From Tetrapyrgos nigripes (lineage: Eukaryota > Basidiomycota > Agaricomycetes > Agaricales > Campanellaceae), in contig JAACJM010000030.1 of the NCBI GenBank assembly GCA_013368315.1, positions 310,001-374,000 on the forward strand: DNA of 64,000 nt. Reading direction: 5' to 3'. The notes under the pieces are model-generated. The model saw nothing but the letters and a program-made list of their open reading frames with translations, was not told the DNA's origin and searched no databases. Both the position numbers and the translations under genes were made by a program. Below are positions 1 through 11,920 of this stretch, one piece after another (positions within the stretch are counted from its first letter, which is position 1; each line of letters starts with the position of its first letter).

Positions 1-1066
1 ACAGCCAGAGTGATTACGACAAAGTAATTGAGCAGGATTTCGCGGAGCTGGCAAGTAAGTATCGGTTGTTTTCCTCCGTGTTTTCCATCTGATCGTGTAC
101 ATTCATACGTCGTATAGATGGCATTCAAGGAGTGCGTAAACCAGATACTCATCCTCGCCGGCGTGTATTTTTGGCTTACATCGAGTTAGTCTGGTCGAGA
201 CTCTTTCTTCGTTCAGCTGACTCAACGCTTCTGAGTTTAGCTTGGCTCTAGGAGGAATAACTACAGTTCTTGAATACTTATATTGGTTCACCAGGAGTAA
301 CACCGTCTCCATCAGTATCCCTGGTACTCTCTTCCTGGCCGTGCATCAATGTTTACAAGTTTTAATGGCTTGGATGGCAGTTTTGCTGCCGTCTCATACC
401 CCGAGTTCAAAGTGGACGCAGGCCATGTTTTATCTGGCTTACCTGCCTCTTATATATCGCATGTTTCGGACTGTGCTGAGGTTTGAGTCGGTCTGGAAAG
501 GGTGGATTCCGACGTTCAGAAAGCGAGGCGCGTCTCATAGTGAGAGGACAAGTGAGAGATTGGATGCGACCACGAGTTGGAGAGTCAGGCTCTCGGTGAG
601 TTTCTTATCTGTGCTGCACTTGTATCATATTCTCTAACGAAATGTCTAACAGTTATTATGCATTCTGTTCCTTGTATTCTATTTTGTGGAAGACCATTTG
701 GTACTACTCCCGGCCTTACACCCTCCTCGCCCCAAAGAGTCATCGTCAGCGCTCCTGTACTGGTTCAGGGACCTTCTCTACGACATTGACCGGTGTTTCT
801 GGATCACTGGATTGCTTTCCCAACTCATCTTGAACACCAAGTCGGAACGTTTTGCTGGCAACTTCAAATTAGCAGCATTTCTCATATGGTTGAAGGAGAC
901 TTTGCAGCTGTTGTCGTTTGTGCCTGCGGTGGTGGGAAGGGTCAAAACGAGGCCAGCGTTGTTGTGGCCCGAGACTCTCCTTTGGTGTGTTGAAACTGTG
1001 TTGGTGTATCAAGCGGTGACGCTTCCCGCAGTGGGACCAGTCAGGTTGGACGATGACGAGCAGTGA
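1..1066 (+). CDS. Polytopic membrane protein A, copy 1 (5' part outside the window)
   Basis: This is the 3' part of a paralogue of the gene at 5461-8175. I read exons 1-54, 118-184, 241-595 and 653-1066. All splice phases agree and the intron positions match those of the intact copy. The C-terminal part carries about six hydrophobic stretches, and short blocks such as TRSNTV and the terminal D-rich DDDEQ tail are shared with copy 2. I do not recognise a named family. It looks like a fungal membrane protein with one N-terminal anchor, a large lumenal or extracellular domain, and a C-terminal membrane bundle. No frameshift is visible in the part that is present, so it may be functional, but its start lies outside the window. 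Sequence divergence from copy 2 is considerable, so the duplication is old. Confidence 0.7.
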
Positions 1067-1129
1067 GAGGCCTAAACGTTTTTGGAACCGTAGTCTGTAG
1101 AAATGTAGCGTACATTTAGCCTTGAGAAG

Positions 1130-1598
1130 GTGAAAAAAAAAGATGTATATCTGGACCCCATGGGCATGCTCCGCCACCGCCTTTTCTGCCACGCCAGTGA
1201 CCCGTGGGAGGGCGAAACTCTCGCGCTGAAGGTTGCGCTGATACAAGCAATGCAGAACTGGGAGACGCTCACGGGGGGAGACCCGCCGTGCCCTATCATA
1301 ATTGACTCCGACGATGTACGCGAGACGATGAAGCTGGATGCAGAACAGGGAGAAGCGGACGAGGTTCTAGAGTCTTGCCGGGACGATTGGCTTTGGGCCG
1401 GAGGGCTGGGTGCCTGCCGAGTACTACGAAGAGGCCATGGCATGCAGCAAGAAGCTGGAGGATGTATTGGCAGCGGTCGACGAGGAGGAGGAGGAGAAGG
1501 AGGAGGAGGAGGAATGGACTCAGGTCGCGGCGCACTGGCCCTTGGACGACATGAATCTAACTGAAGACCCTGGGCCAGGTAATCTCGCTCGATGATGG
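1130..1598 (+). pseudogene. Fragment of a possible phosphotransferase (APH)-like gene, frameshifted
   Basis: Two overlapping reading frames together give one continuous protein-like stretch. The first frame runs from about 1140 to 1405 (contains DPWEGETLALK and NWETLTGG). The second runs from about 1410 to 1595 (VPAEYYEEA, an acidic run, then HWPLDD). The frame change near 1405 falls between GLG and GWVPAEYY and has no convincing GT...AG intron. The acidic Glu run is a GAG/GAA simple repeat at 1482-1513. The pattern resembles the C-terminal part of fungal aminoglycoside-phosphotransferase-like proteins, but the catalytic part is absent and I hold that assignment weakly. An A9 tract at 1132-1140 precedes the fragment. 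Confidence 0.3.
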
Positions 1599-1931
1599 AG
1601 CGTGTTGCTATAAAGCTTTCAAGTAGAATAGGTGTCGCGCTACTAGAGGTAGAAAGGTGAGTTTTCCTGAGTTTTCCTTTCTTTTCTTCGCTTTCTTTCT
1701 TTCTTTGCTTTGACTAGGGACGATGCTGACGCGCTCTCTCCTACAGGGTGGTCGCCGTGGCCGTCGTCTGTGATCACTGCGGCTCTATGTACATATATGG
1801 GCTTCAATATGTTTCGTCTACTCCAAAAGACGTCTATGTAACCAACTTCATGAATGTAGACACTTGTAGACAAGCCCGAGTCATCATGTCGCCGTACGAC
1901 ACGCAGCAGGTTTCACCTGCCCCATGGTCAT
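1599..1931. other. Gene-free spacer
   Basis: I see no coding signal here. There is a pyrimidine-rich stretch with TTTCTTTC-type repeats at about 1670-1712. The open frames on the minus strand here are low complexity. Confidence 0.5.
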
Positions 1932-3780
1932 TCAAATATTCACTTGTCCAGATTTTCCGTGTGGATTAACGTCAAGTTCAAGTTCAGTGCCTCGTCCAAG
2001 CCTTGCGCATGCCGGGATAAAAATTTTACGGTTGTGGATGTCCGACAGGTGAGTACCTCTCAACGTACATCGGTCGTCCACGTCTTGAAGCCCTCCGTTT
2101 TCACTTTTTTTTTCCATATCCACTCTCTCTTCCATCATTTCTTTCCTCCATGTTTTCTCGTCAACATACTCTACCTCTTCAGCACTCTCTGCCTTCTGAA
2201 TGCCGTCAATCTGACTGTCGTTCTCAACATTCATAATCACGATCCACAACACTTCGTCCGTTGCCCAGTGTTCCAGCAAGTCTTCCTCGGCCACTCGTTT
2301 CTGCATGGGCGACTGGGATGATTTTCCTTTGTCCCTTTGACGGTCCCGGAATTTGATCTCTTCTTTGATCTCTTTCTTCATATTGCGTTTCTCCAGATAA
2401 TCGTTAGCACGACCTGCAAGCTTTCCGATGTTCAGTGCATCACTGAGGCCCATCTTTTCGTGCTTTGAAGGGTCCGTAGAAAAGACGGGCCTGCTGTCCT
2501 CTGGTGTCTCCTCTTCAAGTCTCTTCAATGCTCTTCTTCTTTGCTCGTTCCTTCTTTCTCTTCTCCCTTCTAGCCAGCCATCCGCCTTGACTCCCCAAGC
2601 ACTCATCTTGTCCATCACTCCCTTGGGTTTCTCAGGAGGCGGCATCCCGTCCAACTTCAGTGGCAGAGCTAACCCAGGTTCTTGTACCACCGCTAACCTT
2701 CGCCTCAACATCGACCCTTGTATCGTCTCTCCCTCAATGACAGCTATCGATGGTGCTTTGTCCGCGACGGCACGTACAATCGATCTTCCAAATGGAATAG
2801 GAATCGGGGACTTCAACACCGCAGAACCAACTCCTCGACCAAATTGGTTCAACATTTCCCTCTTTTTGCCTTTCTTCTTAGTCTCGCCGTTTTGGTCTGT
2901 CTCCGATATGAGGAGACGCATTGCGGGAGTCGTGCATAGACGGGCGGAAAGTCCTCGGGGATGGAAGAGGTTTAGATTTGCTGCGCGGAGGTAGCGGTCT
3001 GTAAGGCTTTTGGAGAGGATAGGTGTCCCTGCTTCTGCAGTGACATTCATAACGGTTCCAGCGATCAGTGCCCAGCTGGAAGGTCTAAGAGGCCCAAGTC
3101 AGAAACGAGTTACTAATTTGCATATCCATAGAAATGTTCAAGATTGGAATTCGAAGCGCACGTACATAAATCCAATGATACCTCCAACGAGGTTGACTAC
3201 CATCAAAGGTGGATTAGCCTGTATCGCTAGGTTTAATCCATCGATAAAGTTTAGCAGCATTTCCTGTGAAATTCCGACAAAATGCCAAAGGTCGTCGTTG
3301 TATCCTCTTGCAAAAGGAGAGTCGAAATCTGGTGAGGCGCCGATTTGAGGGATACATAGAGGAAGAGGAAGAGGGTGCCCGGGAGGACTGTCACTGGTAG
3401 TGTCTCCGGGTCGGGACCAGCCTGAGTGTCGCCTTGGATGATGGAACTCGGTCTCACTGCCAGACGGCCGGGGTTTAGGTGGAAGCTCAGGAGGGACTTG
3501 GAGATAATGTTGTATAAGAAGGTCGGCGTCTTGTTTGAGCTGCACCCCAGAAGGAGGACTATCTCTGAGAGTGTCTTCGGGTCGGGACCAGCCCGAGTAT
3601 TGATTTGATTGATGAGACTCGGTCTCAATAGCAGACTTCCTTATAGGCCCAGGTTGAAGACTAGGAGGGACTATGAAAAGGTCGGCGTCTTGTCTGAGCT
3701 GCACTCCAGAGGAGGTTGCATTTGGGGTTTGAGCTAGAGAAGTGTTAACGCGTCAGAGTTGTTGCGTGGGCTAGAAATTA
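1932..3780 (-). pseudogene. Gene B, inverted copy that has lost its promoter and start codon
   Basis: This is homologous to the intact gene at 8615-10169. I read exon 1 as 3166 to about 3776 and exon 2 as 1932-3084 (minus), with the same intron position as the intact copy. Blocks such as SLTDRYLRAANLNLF, GLPLPLCIPQ-like residues and EEMLLNFIDGLNLAIQA are conserved. Homology to the intact copy begins abruptly at about 3776 (minus-strand TTTCTAGCC), inside what is about codon 9 of the intact gene. Upstream of that point no in-frame ATG is present, and a 1-nt frame change with a stop lies just downstream of the junction. The C-terminus also diverges after about 2070. Exon 1 carries an extra internal duplication (two QLxQDADL blocks). 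The detached promoter and first codons lie at 3970-4184 in the opposite orientation. Confidence 0.75.
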
Positions 3781-3969
3781 CTCGGACGAACGCATGCGGA
3801 TTTTCGTGTTCTTCTCGGTGCCAATTAATTTCGTCTTTTGTCTGGTGTCGAGCAGTACTCTTTCTTCATGTTGATTTTATACTCGTAGTCATGAATAGAA
3901 TAGTCCAGACTCTGGACTCGCCAGGTTTCATGGGCACCATATCTTACTTATCCGGTGCAGGGCGTAGCA

Positions 3970-4184
3970 TTGGTGCTCGCTACCTCGCTTATTGGCACTT
4001 GGTAGGGCACCTCCTGGTACCTCGCTTTGATCACTATCGGAACGGAGCCGGCTGCCCGGTTACATAAATCCAATCCTTGCGTACGCAGCTCTAATACTCT
4101 ATAGTATCGACAACTATAAAACCAACCTGTACTCATCATGAAGAAAGTACTCAAGTCAGATCCATATGCCTGCATCTTCCTCTT
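3970..4184 (+). promoter_or_regulatory. Orphan promoter and first codons of gene B
   Basis: This matches the promoter of intact gene B at about 8430-8630 almost block for block: CTCGCTACCTCGCTT, TTTGATCACTATC, AAATCCAATCCTT, an ACTATAAAA TATA element near 4113-4122, then the upstream ATG (MKKVLKS) and the B start context ATGCCTGC at about 4167. After the first four or five codons similarity stops. The matching gene body is at 1932-3780 on the other strand. About 190 bp (3781-3969) between the two pieces holds nothing I recognise. Confidence 0.75.
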
Positions 4185-4271
4185 TGTTTTTGTCAACTTT
4201 GCAGTATATTCGTCTGGTAAATGAAAATGCCCGATCCGTGCGTAGTTCCTGGATGTTGCGGTCCTCAGGTA

Positions 4272-5068
4272 CAGTCATGTACCGGTCCTTGAGACACTAA
4301 TTTGAATTCTGTCTCTAATACTCAAAACACTGCAAATATACCAAATCTTTTCTTCTCGGCTACTTTAGCAAACCTTAAGGCATATTTTAAGCTACAGTAA
4401 GTGGTAGATAAGAGTAGTGTAAGTCGCAGTAGGAATATTTCTTCAAGAAAGTCCAAATGTCACGCTTTCGGGCTCCTTGAGACACTGTGACAATGTTAGG
4501 TAAGCGGCCTCAATCCTCGTCCATAGTGTTCCCTGGGCCGACCAGTTTTCTGCTTAGACATGTCATGGGCCTTCTTTGGTTAGACTGTGCCTTTCCTACT
4601 GCAATGGAGATGCTCAAATGAGAAGATTATGTGGAGAATGAAGTGGAAATGATCGAAATACTTCCCATGGTCGCGTTGAGCTGTCACGCTTTTTGCGACC
4701 TTTTTTTCGAGAGCCTCCTGCTACATTGTTTATCGGTCTACTGCTTAAAAAAGTATTGGTACTTCAAGTTATAATCCATATCTTCATGATCAGGCCAAAT
4801 TTGGGACCAAAAACCACCCTTAAAATGTCTCCAGACGCATCCCAAAATTTGACGCGTCTCAAAATGAGTCAATTTAGACATCCATCTGGGCACCACACCC
4901 ACACATCTCACTCATGATGGCCAAGTCTTTCACAAAAGGCAAAGCAAGTGTATATCTATATATTTGACTAACCTAGAAGCAGAAAGAGAGATAGTAATTA
5001 TGAGATATACGTAGATCTTTACGAGTGTCTCAAGGACCGGTACTGTCTCAAGGACCGGTACATGACTG
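4272..5068. mobile_element. Non-autonomous Tc1/mariner-type element (MITE-like, 797 bp)
   Basis: Perfect 25-bp terminal inverted repeats begin CAGTCATGTACCGGTCCTTG. The left copy is 4272-4296 and the right copy is 5044-5068 reversed. Both are flanked by TA (4270-4271 and 5069-5070), the target duplication expected of Tc1/mariner/pogo elements. A second partial copy of the right repeat lies directly inside it (about 5025-5043). A related TCCTTGAGACACTGTGAC string recurs near 4480. The interior has no credible transposase, so it would need help in trans. Confidence 0.85.
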
Positions 5069-5460
5069 TAATTTGTCATCGTTCCCAACTTCTTCTTGCC
5101 AGTCTTCCCAACACAACGTCGAGCTTACCACCATGGTCTATCAAGAATGGTCTACCAAGAATGAAGATGCCAGGTTGGATTCAGAAGCGTCATTGTGACT
5201 TTTCAAAAGCGTATGCAGTACGTGGAAGGTTCACCTTTGGTGCTCCGCTGAGGTTGATATATTCGCAAAGTAACCACTTTTCGAGCAATGTCCAGTCGAG
5301 GAGGAGATAGAGTAGCCAGGCCGGGAAGGAAAGGACGATCCTGACGAATTGCGGCGATCTTGACTTGTGAGTTCTCAATTGAAAGATTTTTATCAGTGAA
5401 TTGGAATAACAATGTTTTACGACTAGCTCGAAGCTGGCGCTTTTCCTGTCTCTTCCCATC

Positions 5461-8175
5461 ATGTCCGGCTCCGAAGGCAAAACTCGTCCGTTCATACATC
5501 CAGAGCCGCCCCAAAGAAAACCAACATTGATGCGGCTTTGGGCCGTTGGACTTATCGTCCTTGCTATCGGCGGTTACTTTTCACCCTCGGTCTACAATTT
5601 CTTGCGCACTCTCTATCGGAGCTCTGCTCATCCTCGCGAGTTCTTGTACCAAAACCAGACCCTTTCCGAGGTCGCAAACCGAAGTACAGTTATCCAGCCG
5701 TTGATCAACAAGGACCAAACGTTTGATATCGCGGTCAGCGTATGGGTCCGAGCCACTTCTACGGAAGAGTTGGAATGGAAAAACTCTCTAGACGACGACA
5801 CTCGTCCCGACTATCTCAGATGGTTCGACGCATATGACAATCGGAATGACCACAAGCAGCTATATCATCCTTTGTATTCTGACGTCGTGTTTCGTGGACT
5901 TCGTCTGTCTGACAAGGGAATATATGCGAGTGTCAATTTCACCTTGCCAACAGAGAAATTGTAAGCAGTCTCGATTCTTGCAACTATATGATTCTTTTTC
6001 CTCTTATTGATACTCTTTAATTTGAAACCAGCCGTGAATACAGAACAGATGAATCGAGCCTGCTTGGGACGTTTGTCTTGATTCCGACTTCGCCATCCCT
6101 GATGGCTTCTGTGGTTAATTATTCCAGCTATATCCCAGATGAAGTTTGGAACAAACATCCTGCAGTGCGTACTTGGCCGTGAGTCATCTTCTTCTGACTT
6201 GTGTGTACGACCCATCTTAATATGATTCGTGTAGCTTTCCCATGGGCTCAGAATTCAAAGGAGAAAAAACTCTGCAGGAGTTGGCAATAGAATCCTTCTC
6301 GCTGCAAACTCCTCTAATTCAGTTTCATGATGTCCCTTCTCGCTGTCCCAAGTCCACTGGGTCAATGGGAGTGGCTAATGATGAAACCTTATTTTCTATC
6401 AGCCATCCTCACGTCACTACTTGGTATGTTTGTCCATCTACATCACTCTCTTCTACCGTCATTGACCATTCACCCAAGGTCTCAACTTCGCGTGGTCGAC
6501 GAGACACACATCATGAATTTGGAATCATACAACAAATTACACGAGGAGCTCAAAGAGACTTCGGTATGTGTGTAATCCACTGCTTTTGCCAGTAAACTCA
6601 CTGAATCCATCAAAGTGCGGTCGAGGAATTTTCTACGACACACCTCTTCGTCGGTATTGTAAGCAGCCCTATACAGAAACAGGCAATCTTGAGACGAGAC
6701 TGGAGCTGGAGATTAAGGATTCAGAAGGTGCCCACACCGAGTGGGCATATGCTCCGTATATGACGGTATTCCCTTCTGCTTCAGGACCAATGGTACGTTG
6801 GCCTCATCATTTGCAACCATGAATCTTAAATTTCGTACCTCATTGTTCATTTTCAGGACCTCATTCCCGTACCAGTTGACCAAGAGGATTGTAGAGGTCA
6901 AGGCCTGGAACCGAGCTTCAACTCTTCGACTTTCAACTTCGCTGGTACGTTTGGTGTTATCCTTCCGATATTTATCAATCTAACGTCACTTTCATTCAGA
7001 GTCTGACTTTATGAATGTAACTTGGCACATCACCTTCTCTGGACGGACACCAATTAAACTGCAAATTGGAGACATGGCCATCCCGCATACTGTTGACCAT
7101 ACCCTTGGTGATCATGAACAGCTCACTGCGCAAGAGGTTGCGGAGGTGACAAGTAAGAGTTTGGAACTTCCTGGGTTGTCCTTTGTGCTTACGTTTATGC
7201 CTGTACCCGTCTAGATGGCATTCTCGGATTCCACAAACCCGATGCTCACCCTCTTCGACGGACAGCCTTGAGTATAATTGAGTGAGTGATTCCTTTGTCT
7301 TCAGATAGTTTTCCAGTTGACCTGAGTACATGCAGATGGACTCTCACCATAGTCTCAAGAATACTGGAACCGTTCTATTGGGCTACGAGAAGCAACACCG
7401 TCTACATCAGTATTCCTGGTGCCCTATTCACATTTGCGATGGGACTGTCAACATTCCTAGTATCTCTTGTCTCAGCCCTGCCCGCCGGACTGGCCATAGC
7501 ACCAGAGGACATGCAGATATCATTCATGACTTTCGTCTTTGGTTATTTGCATGATTTGCCTTTCTTGTATTTGATACTTAGCACTGCGCTGAGATTTAAC
7601 CTAGTTTGGAGAGGATGGACCCCGACATTTACGAGGTATGGTCCCACTCATAAGGAGCGAGCGAGCGAGAGGCTGGATGCGACGACCAGTTGGGCAACTA
7701 GGTTTTTGGTGAGTTTTGCGCTGTAAGCATCTCTCTTCATGTGCTGACGGATGCGGTCTAGCTTTTCTTCTCTCTATTCCTTTGCCTGCACGTCGGAGAT
7801 CGTTTTGAGCTCATCCCATCCTCCCTCCCCAATCCCTCAAGAAAACCTACATCAAACCACCTCGAAATCGACTGGTATAACGTCCACGACAGCTTACAAA
7901 CCGCTCTGTGGGCTACTGGTCTCATTTCCCAAATCATCTTGAACCACAAGTCGGGATATCTCGCTGGGGAGTACAAGACTGTCTCGTTCCTCGTATGGCT
8001 AAATAGTACCATCGGATTTTTGCACTATGTGCCTGGAGTGGTCGGAAAGTATCAGACCAGGTCGGCGTTGACGTTGTCCACGATTGTGGATTGGTGTATC
8101 AAGGCTGGGATGGCGTATCAGGCGATGACTCTTCCTGCTGTGGAATCAGTTGGGTCAGACGAGGATGATCAATGA
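5461..8175 (+). CDS. Polytopic membrane protein A, intact copy (730 aa)
   Basis: Ten exons join in frame: 5461-5960, 6032-6178, 6235-6423, 6479-6563, 6616-6792, 6857-6944, 7000-7152, 7215-7281, 7336-7708 and 7762-8175. All use GT...AG, and the total is exactly 731 codons including the stop. Residues about 24-40 form one N-terminal membrane segment. A large polar domain follows, with several NxS/T sequons (suggesting a lumenal or outside location) and a Cys in CGRGIFYDTP. Residues from about 520 on hold six to seven hydrophobic segments. I do not recognise a named family. Size and layout suggest a basidiomycete-restricted membrane protein of unknown role. The start is the first ATG after an in-frame stop-rich leader. 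Gene B follows about 440 bp downstream in the same orientation, as it probably did originally in copy 1. Confidence 0.85.
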
Positions 8176-8429
8176 CACTGACAGGGTTGCGTAGTTATGT
8201 ATGTAGATACTTATTGGATAATTATCGGGAATTACTACTTTAGAAGGGGTCCCAGGATGCATGGGTGTATATACAAGGTTTTTGCGTATCGTTTCTTCGG
8301 AGGAGTGGGCTAAGTAGTTTGTAAATCTCATTTAACCAGATTGACGACACTGGACGTGTGTTTCTATGTAGGAGACCAGGAGTTGAAGTACTTTAGCTAG
8401 CCACTAGCTAGAGCTTGATCCTGCAGACT

Positions 8430-8614
8430 CTGTGCTCGCTACCTCGCTTCAAGTTGGCACTTGGTACCTCCTGGTACCTCGCTTTGATCACTATCAGAAC
8501 GGAGTCGGTTGGTCGGTTAAATCCAATCCTTAAAATAGCCGCGTACGCAGTTCTACATAGTATCGACGACTATAAAAACCATCATGAAGAAAGTACTCAA
8601 GTCCAAAGATCCAC
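8430..8614 (+). promoter_or_regulatory. Promoter of gene B with TATA element
   Basis: An ACTATAAAAACC TATA-like element lies at about 8569-8580, some 35 bp before the main ATG. The whole block from CTCGCTACCTCGCTT (8435) onward is conserved with the orphan promoter at 3970-4184, although the surrounding DNA is not. This makes it a good candidate for the functional promoter. Confidence 0.6.
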
Positions 8615-8646
8615 ATGCCTGCGTCTCCCTTGGAAGCAACTTCTAG
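8584..8646 (+). CDS. Short upstream ORF overlapping the gene B start
   Basis: An ATG at 8584 opens a 20-codon frame (MKKVLKSKDPHAC...) that overlaps the main ATG at 8615 in another frame. The duplicated promoter at 3970-4184 keeps the same upstream ATG and the residues MKKVLKS. It could dampen translation of gene B. The alternative is that translation simply starts here by chance and the conservation only reflects conserved DNA. Confidence 0.3.
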   Translation: MKKVLKSKDPHACVSLGSNF

Positions 8647-10169
8647 CCAACGTCAAGTATCCGACGGCTCCAACGCCTCTCTTTCTCAAACCCCCATAGC
8701 AACTTCCTCCGGCGTTCAGCTCAAACGAGATGCTGACCTTCTCATACAACACTTCCTTCCTCCTACGGCCTCCGTAACTGAGTCCACTCAGCAGGAATAC
8801 CAAAGTCGTCCTCTCCCATATCCTCTATGCATACCTCAAATCAGCGTCTCGGCAGAGTGGGATTCTGCATTTGCGAGAGGATACAACGACGAACTGCAGT
8901 CTGTCGGAATCTCGCAGGAAATGCTTCTAAATTTCATTGACGGACTTAACCTGGCCATCCAGGCTAGTCCACCTTTGAGGGTAGTCAGCCTCGTCGGGAC
9001 TGTAATTGGTTTCGTGTGCGTTTTGACTTCGGTTGTATGCCTACTATTTTTAGTCTCTGACTACGAACACTTGCAGACCCTACCACTGGGCTATGATCGC
9101 AGGAGCCGCTATAACTACCGCCGCTCAAACAGGGATGCGCGTCATCTCCAAAACCCTCACAGACCGATACCTCCGCGCAGCAAACCTCAACCTCTTCCAT
9201 CCCCGAGGACTTTCCGTCCGTCTATGCACGACTCCCGCAATGCAACTCCTCATATCAGAGACAGACGAAAACGGCGAGACTAAGAAGAAAGGCAAAACGA
9301 AGGAAAGGTTGAACAAATTTGGTCGAGGAGTTGGTTCTGCTCTGTTGAAGTCCCCGATTCCTCTTCCACTTGCGAGTTCTATTGTACGTGCCGTAGCGGA
9401 CAAACCATCATCGGTACCAGTCATTGAGGGAGAGACGATACAAGGGTCGGTGTTGAGGCGAAGGTTAGCGGTGGTACAGGAACCTGGGTTGGCTCTACCG
9501 CTGAGGTTGGACGGAATGCCGCCGCCTGTAAAACCGGAGGGAGTAATGGATAAAATGAGTGCCTGGGGAGTCAAGGCTGATAGCTGGTTCGACAACAGAA
9601 GAGAGAGAAAGAATGAGCAGAGAAGAAGAGCGCTGAAGAGATTTGAAGAGGAGAATTTAAATCCATGGAGTTTGCAACGGCAGATGCCTGGGAGAGGTTT
9701 TGAAGATGATTTGAGGGATCCGGATTCTTCGAGGAGGGAAACGACGAGCTCCGGGGCTACGTCGAAACTCAAAGAATTCGCAGGCCTTGCCAACGATTAT
9801 CTAGAGAAACGCAGTATGAGGCGAGAGATCGAAGAAGAAAGGATATACCGGGCTCGAAAAGGACTTCCTATAGTTGGGTCAATTGGGGCACCAAAGTCGC
9901 GCATGGAAAGACGAGTAGCCGACGAAGACTTGCTGGAACGCTGGGCGACGGATAAAATCTTGTGGATTGTAATCATGAGCGCTGACAATGACAGCCAGAT
10001 TGACGGCATTGAGAGGGCCGAGAGTGCTGAGGAGGAGGAGCAGATTGATCAAAATACCTGGAGGAGAGAAATGGTGCAAGAAAGAGAAGATATAGAAGAG
10101 GAAGTGAAGCATGAGCGATTTGAGACCCCAGAGGACGAACGCGAGATTAGAAGTGCCAATGGGTCATGA
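8615..10169 (+). CDS. Gene B, conserved fungal protein of unknown function (497 aa)
   Basis: Two exons, 8615-9015 and 9077-10169, total 498 codons including the stop. The N-terminal 70 residues are polar. Then comes a block with LPYPLCIPQISVSAEWDSAF and MLLNFIDGLNLAIQASPPL, followed by two Gly/Ala-rich hydrophobic stretches around the intron. Next is a conserved SKTLTDRYLRAANLNLF segment and a long charged, partly coiled-coil C-terminus. The order (Pro-rich start, 'LP(L)xIPQ' block, two hydrophobic hairpin-like segments, charged tail) recalls a large uncharacterised family in ascomycetes and basidiomycetes. No function can be given. A decapitated copy is at 1932-3780 and fragments of its 3' end are at 18390-18605 and 21620-22135, so this gene has been copied repeatedly in the locus. 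Confidence 0.85.
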
Positions 10170-10422
10170 AGATGTTCATGACCCATTGGGTGGCATGTAT
10201 TAGGTGACTGGCGTAGAGAACTAGTACTATGTAGTAGGAATGCAAGAAAAGAATGGGTTGAAGCGGTATGAACTAAATGATCATTCGTGGATTTGATTTC
10301 ATCTGTATGCAGCGTAACATTGTCATTACTGTCCCTCATATGTATATACTCATTTCTAAACCACCCTCAACGCATTTCGAAAAATTCTAGAGTGGCTTTA
10401 GCCACATACCTATCCTTCGCCA

Positions 10423-11920
10423 TCAAATCCATCGAGTCGGACCCATCGGTTGGTAATACCACTTCATCCCATCTCTTTCCCCAATAGGATATCTTGGTTC
10501 TGCTTCTGCTTCTTCACTGTCACCGTGACTGTGCCTCATCCGAGTACTAGTCGCCTTTGTCCACCCTCCAAACCAAACTTCCACAACACCAGGACATTTC
10601 CTAAATACCATAGAAGCCGCAATTGTCTCAGCTTCACAATATACTTCCAACTGATCCATACGTGTATCGTGAAACGGAAAAGCGGGCAAGTTATTGTCGA
10701 AAAAACCTAAATAGTCGACATCAGCGATAGAGAGTTTTTGGAGGTGGGGGAAGCGGGATAGTTGGGATACGAGGTGCTAATACATGAATAGCGAATGCAT
10801 AAGCCTGAATGCAATAACATAGCTCAGATAGTGTTGTAGTACTGCTCACCTCGAATTTTTCCAAATTGATTTCTGGACGAGAGGAACCATGGTCGGACTT
10901 GTAGGGATTAGAGAAAAGCTTCAGCTGGATGTCTAGCATCCTGATCCAAGGGACTGCGTTGTAAAGGGCTTTATATCAGACAGTTAACGTTTAGGCAGTA
11001 ATTAGCTTTCAGTGTGCCAGTAAGTAGTGAAGGAAGGTTGTTCGCACCATTCATCAAATCTTCAACTTCATAATTACATTCCAGTGAACCAAGCATCAAG
11101 CACTGAAGCTTGGAGCCTAACTCTCCGGCTGCTTCAATAAAAGCCGTTAAAGCGACTTGATCCCTCGGGCCCCCTGAGGAAGTGGAAGCGCCAACATAGG
11201 ATCTCCACTGCCATTTTTCAGAGTCACTAGTACTATCAGCGGCAGAGGCAGTAGATAGATACTCCGCATTAGGACAATGTCTAACAAGATAATGAAGTTC
11301 TTCGCTAACAATCACTCGTTTGACAGTAGGAAAGATGAGGTGTAGGTTTTTCTGTTGAAAAGTTTCTTGAAAAGGCTGTGCAAAGCCGATATCAATATCT
11401 ATGTGTAGAGTCATTTTGTGCAGACGTTGACTGGAGGTGGAGATTTCTGAGAGTGTGCTTGCGAGGAGTTTGGGGAATTCTGACGGGATTCGACTTGGTC
11501 CAAATATGAGCTTGATGAAGATTTCCCTGGATTTTGCATTTGTGTTAGAGCCATGTAGTAGTTAACGACTCTGCGACTCACCGTACACACGAAGAATGCT
11601 GCGAGACTGCGCTATTCCACTCCTTCAATCTGCCCATTGCGTACTCCCATGCATTGTTCCCAACGTGTTTCAAAGTAAACGTCTGGAATATATAGGCTAG
11701 GCAATGTGTCCTGAAGCGTTTACAACTCAAAGATAAAGACTTCAAGAATGAAGTACTATCCTGGAATGTGAGCCGCGTAAGTAAATGAATGGCAGTGGAT
11801 TAGATTAACGCATTTCCTGGCTCCTCTCACCTTTTCCATGTCGTTCAGAAGAAAGCAAATAACACCGAGGACATCGTCGTTGAGGTAGTCGAAAATACAG
11901 GTTCCAGAGTCGGATGTCAT
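10423..11920 (-). CDS. F-box protein, LRR-like (406 aa)
   Basis: Five exons on the minus strand are 11831-11920, 11582-11760, 11048-11526, 10850-10968 and 10423-10776. Phases agree and give 407 codons with the stop. The N-terminus (DYLNDDVLGVICFLL...SLSCKRFR) fits the short fungal F-box, which would bind Skp1 in an SCF ubiquitin ligase. The rest has irregular leucine-rich pieces (FPHLQKLSIAD, GSKLQCLMLGS) as in the many F-box/LRR proteins expanded in mushrooms, where the repeats choose the substrate. The start at 11920 is the first ATG giving the full F-box. The substrate is unknown. It is convergent with gene B (stop codons about 250 bp apart). Confidence 0.85.

Noticed and set aside
9125..9793. 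Long open frame antisense to gene B (222 codons)
   Set aside because: It is the mirror of a coding exon. The same antisense frame is open in the inverted copy only where the sense codons are conserved, and it has no start context or domain.
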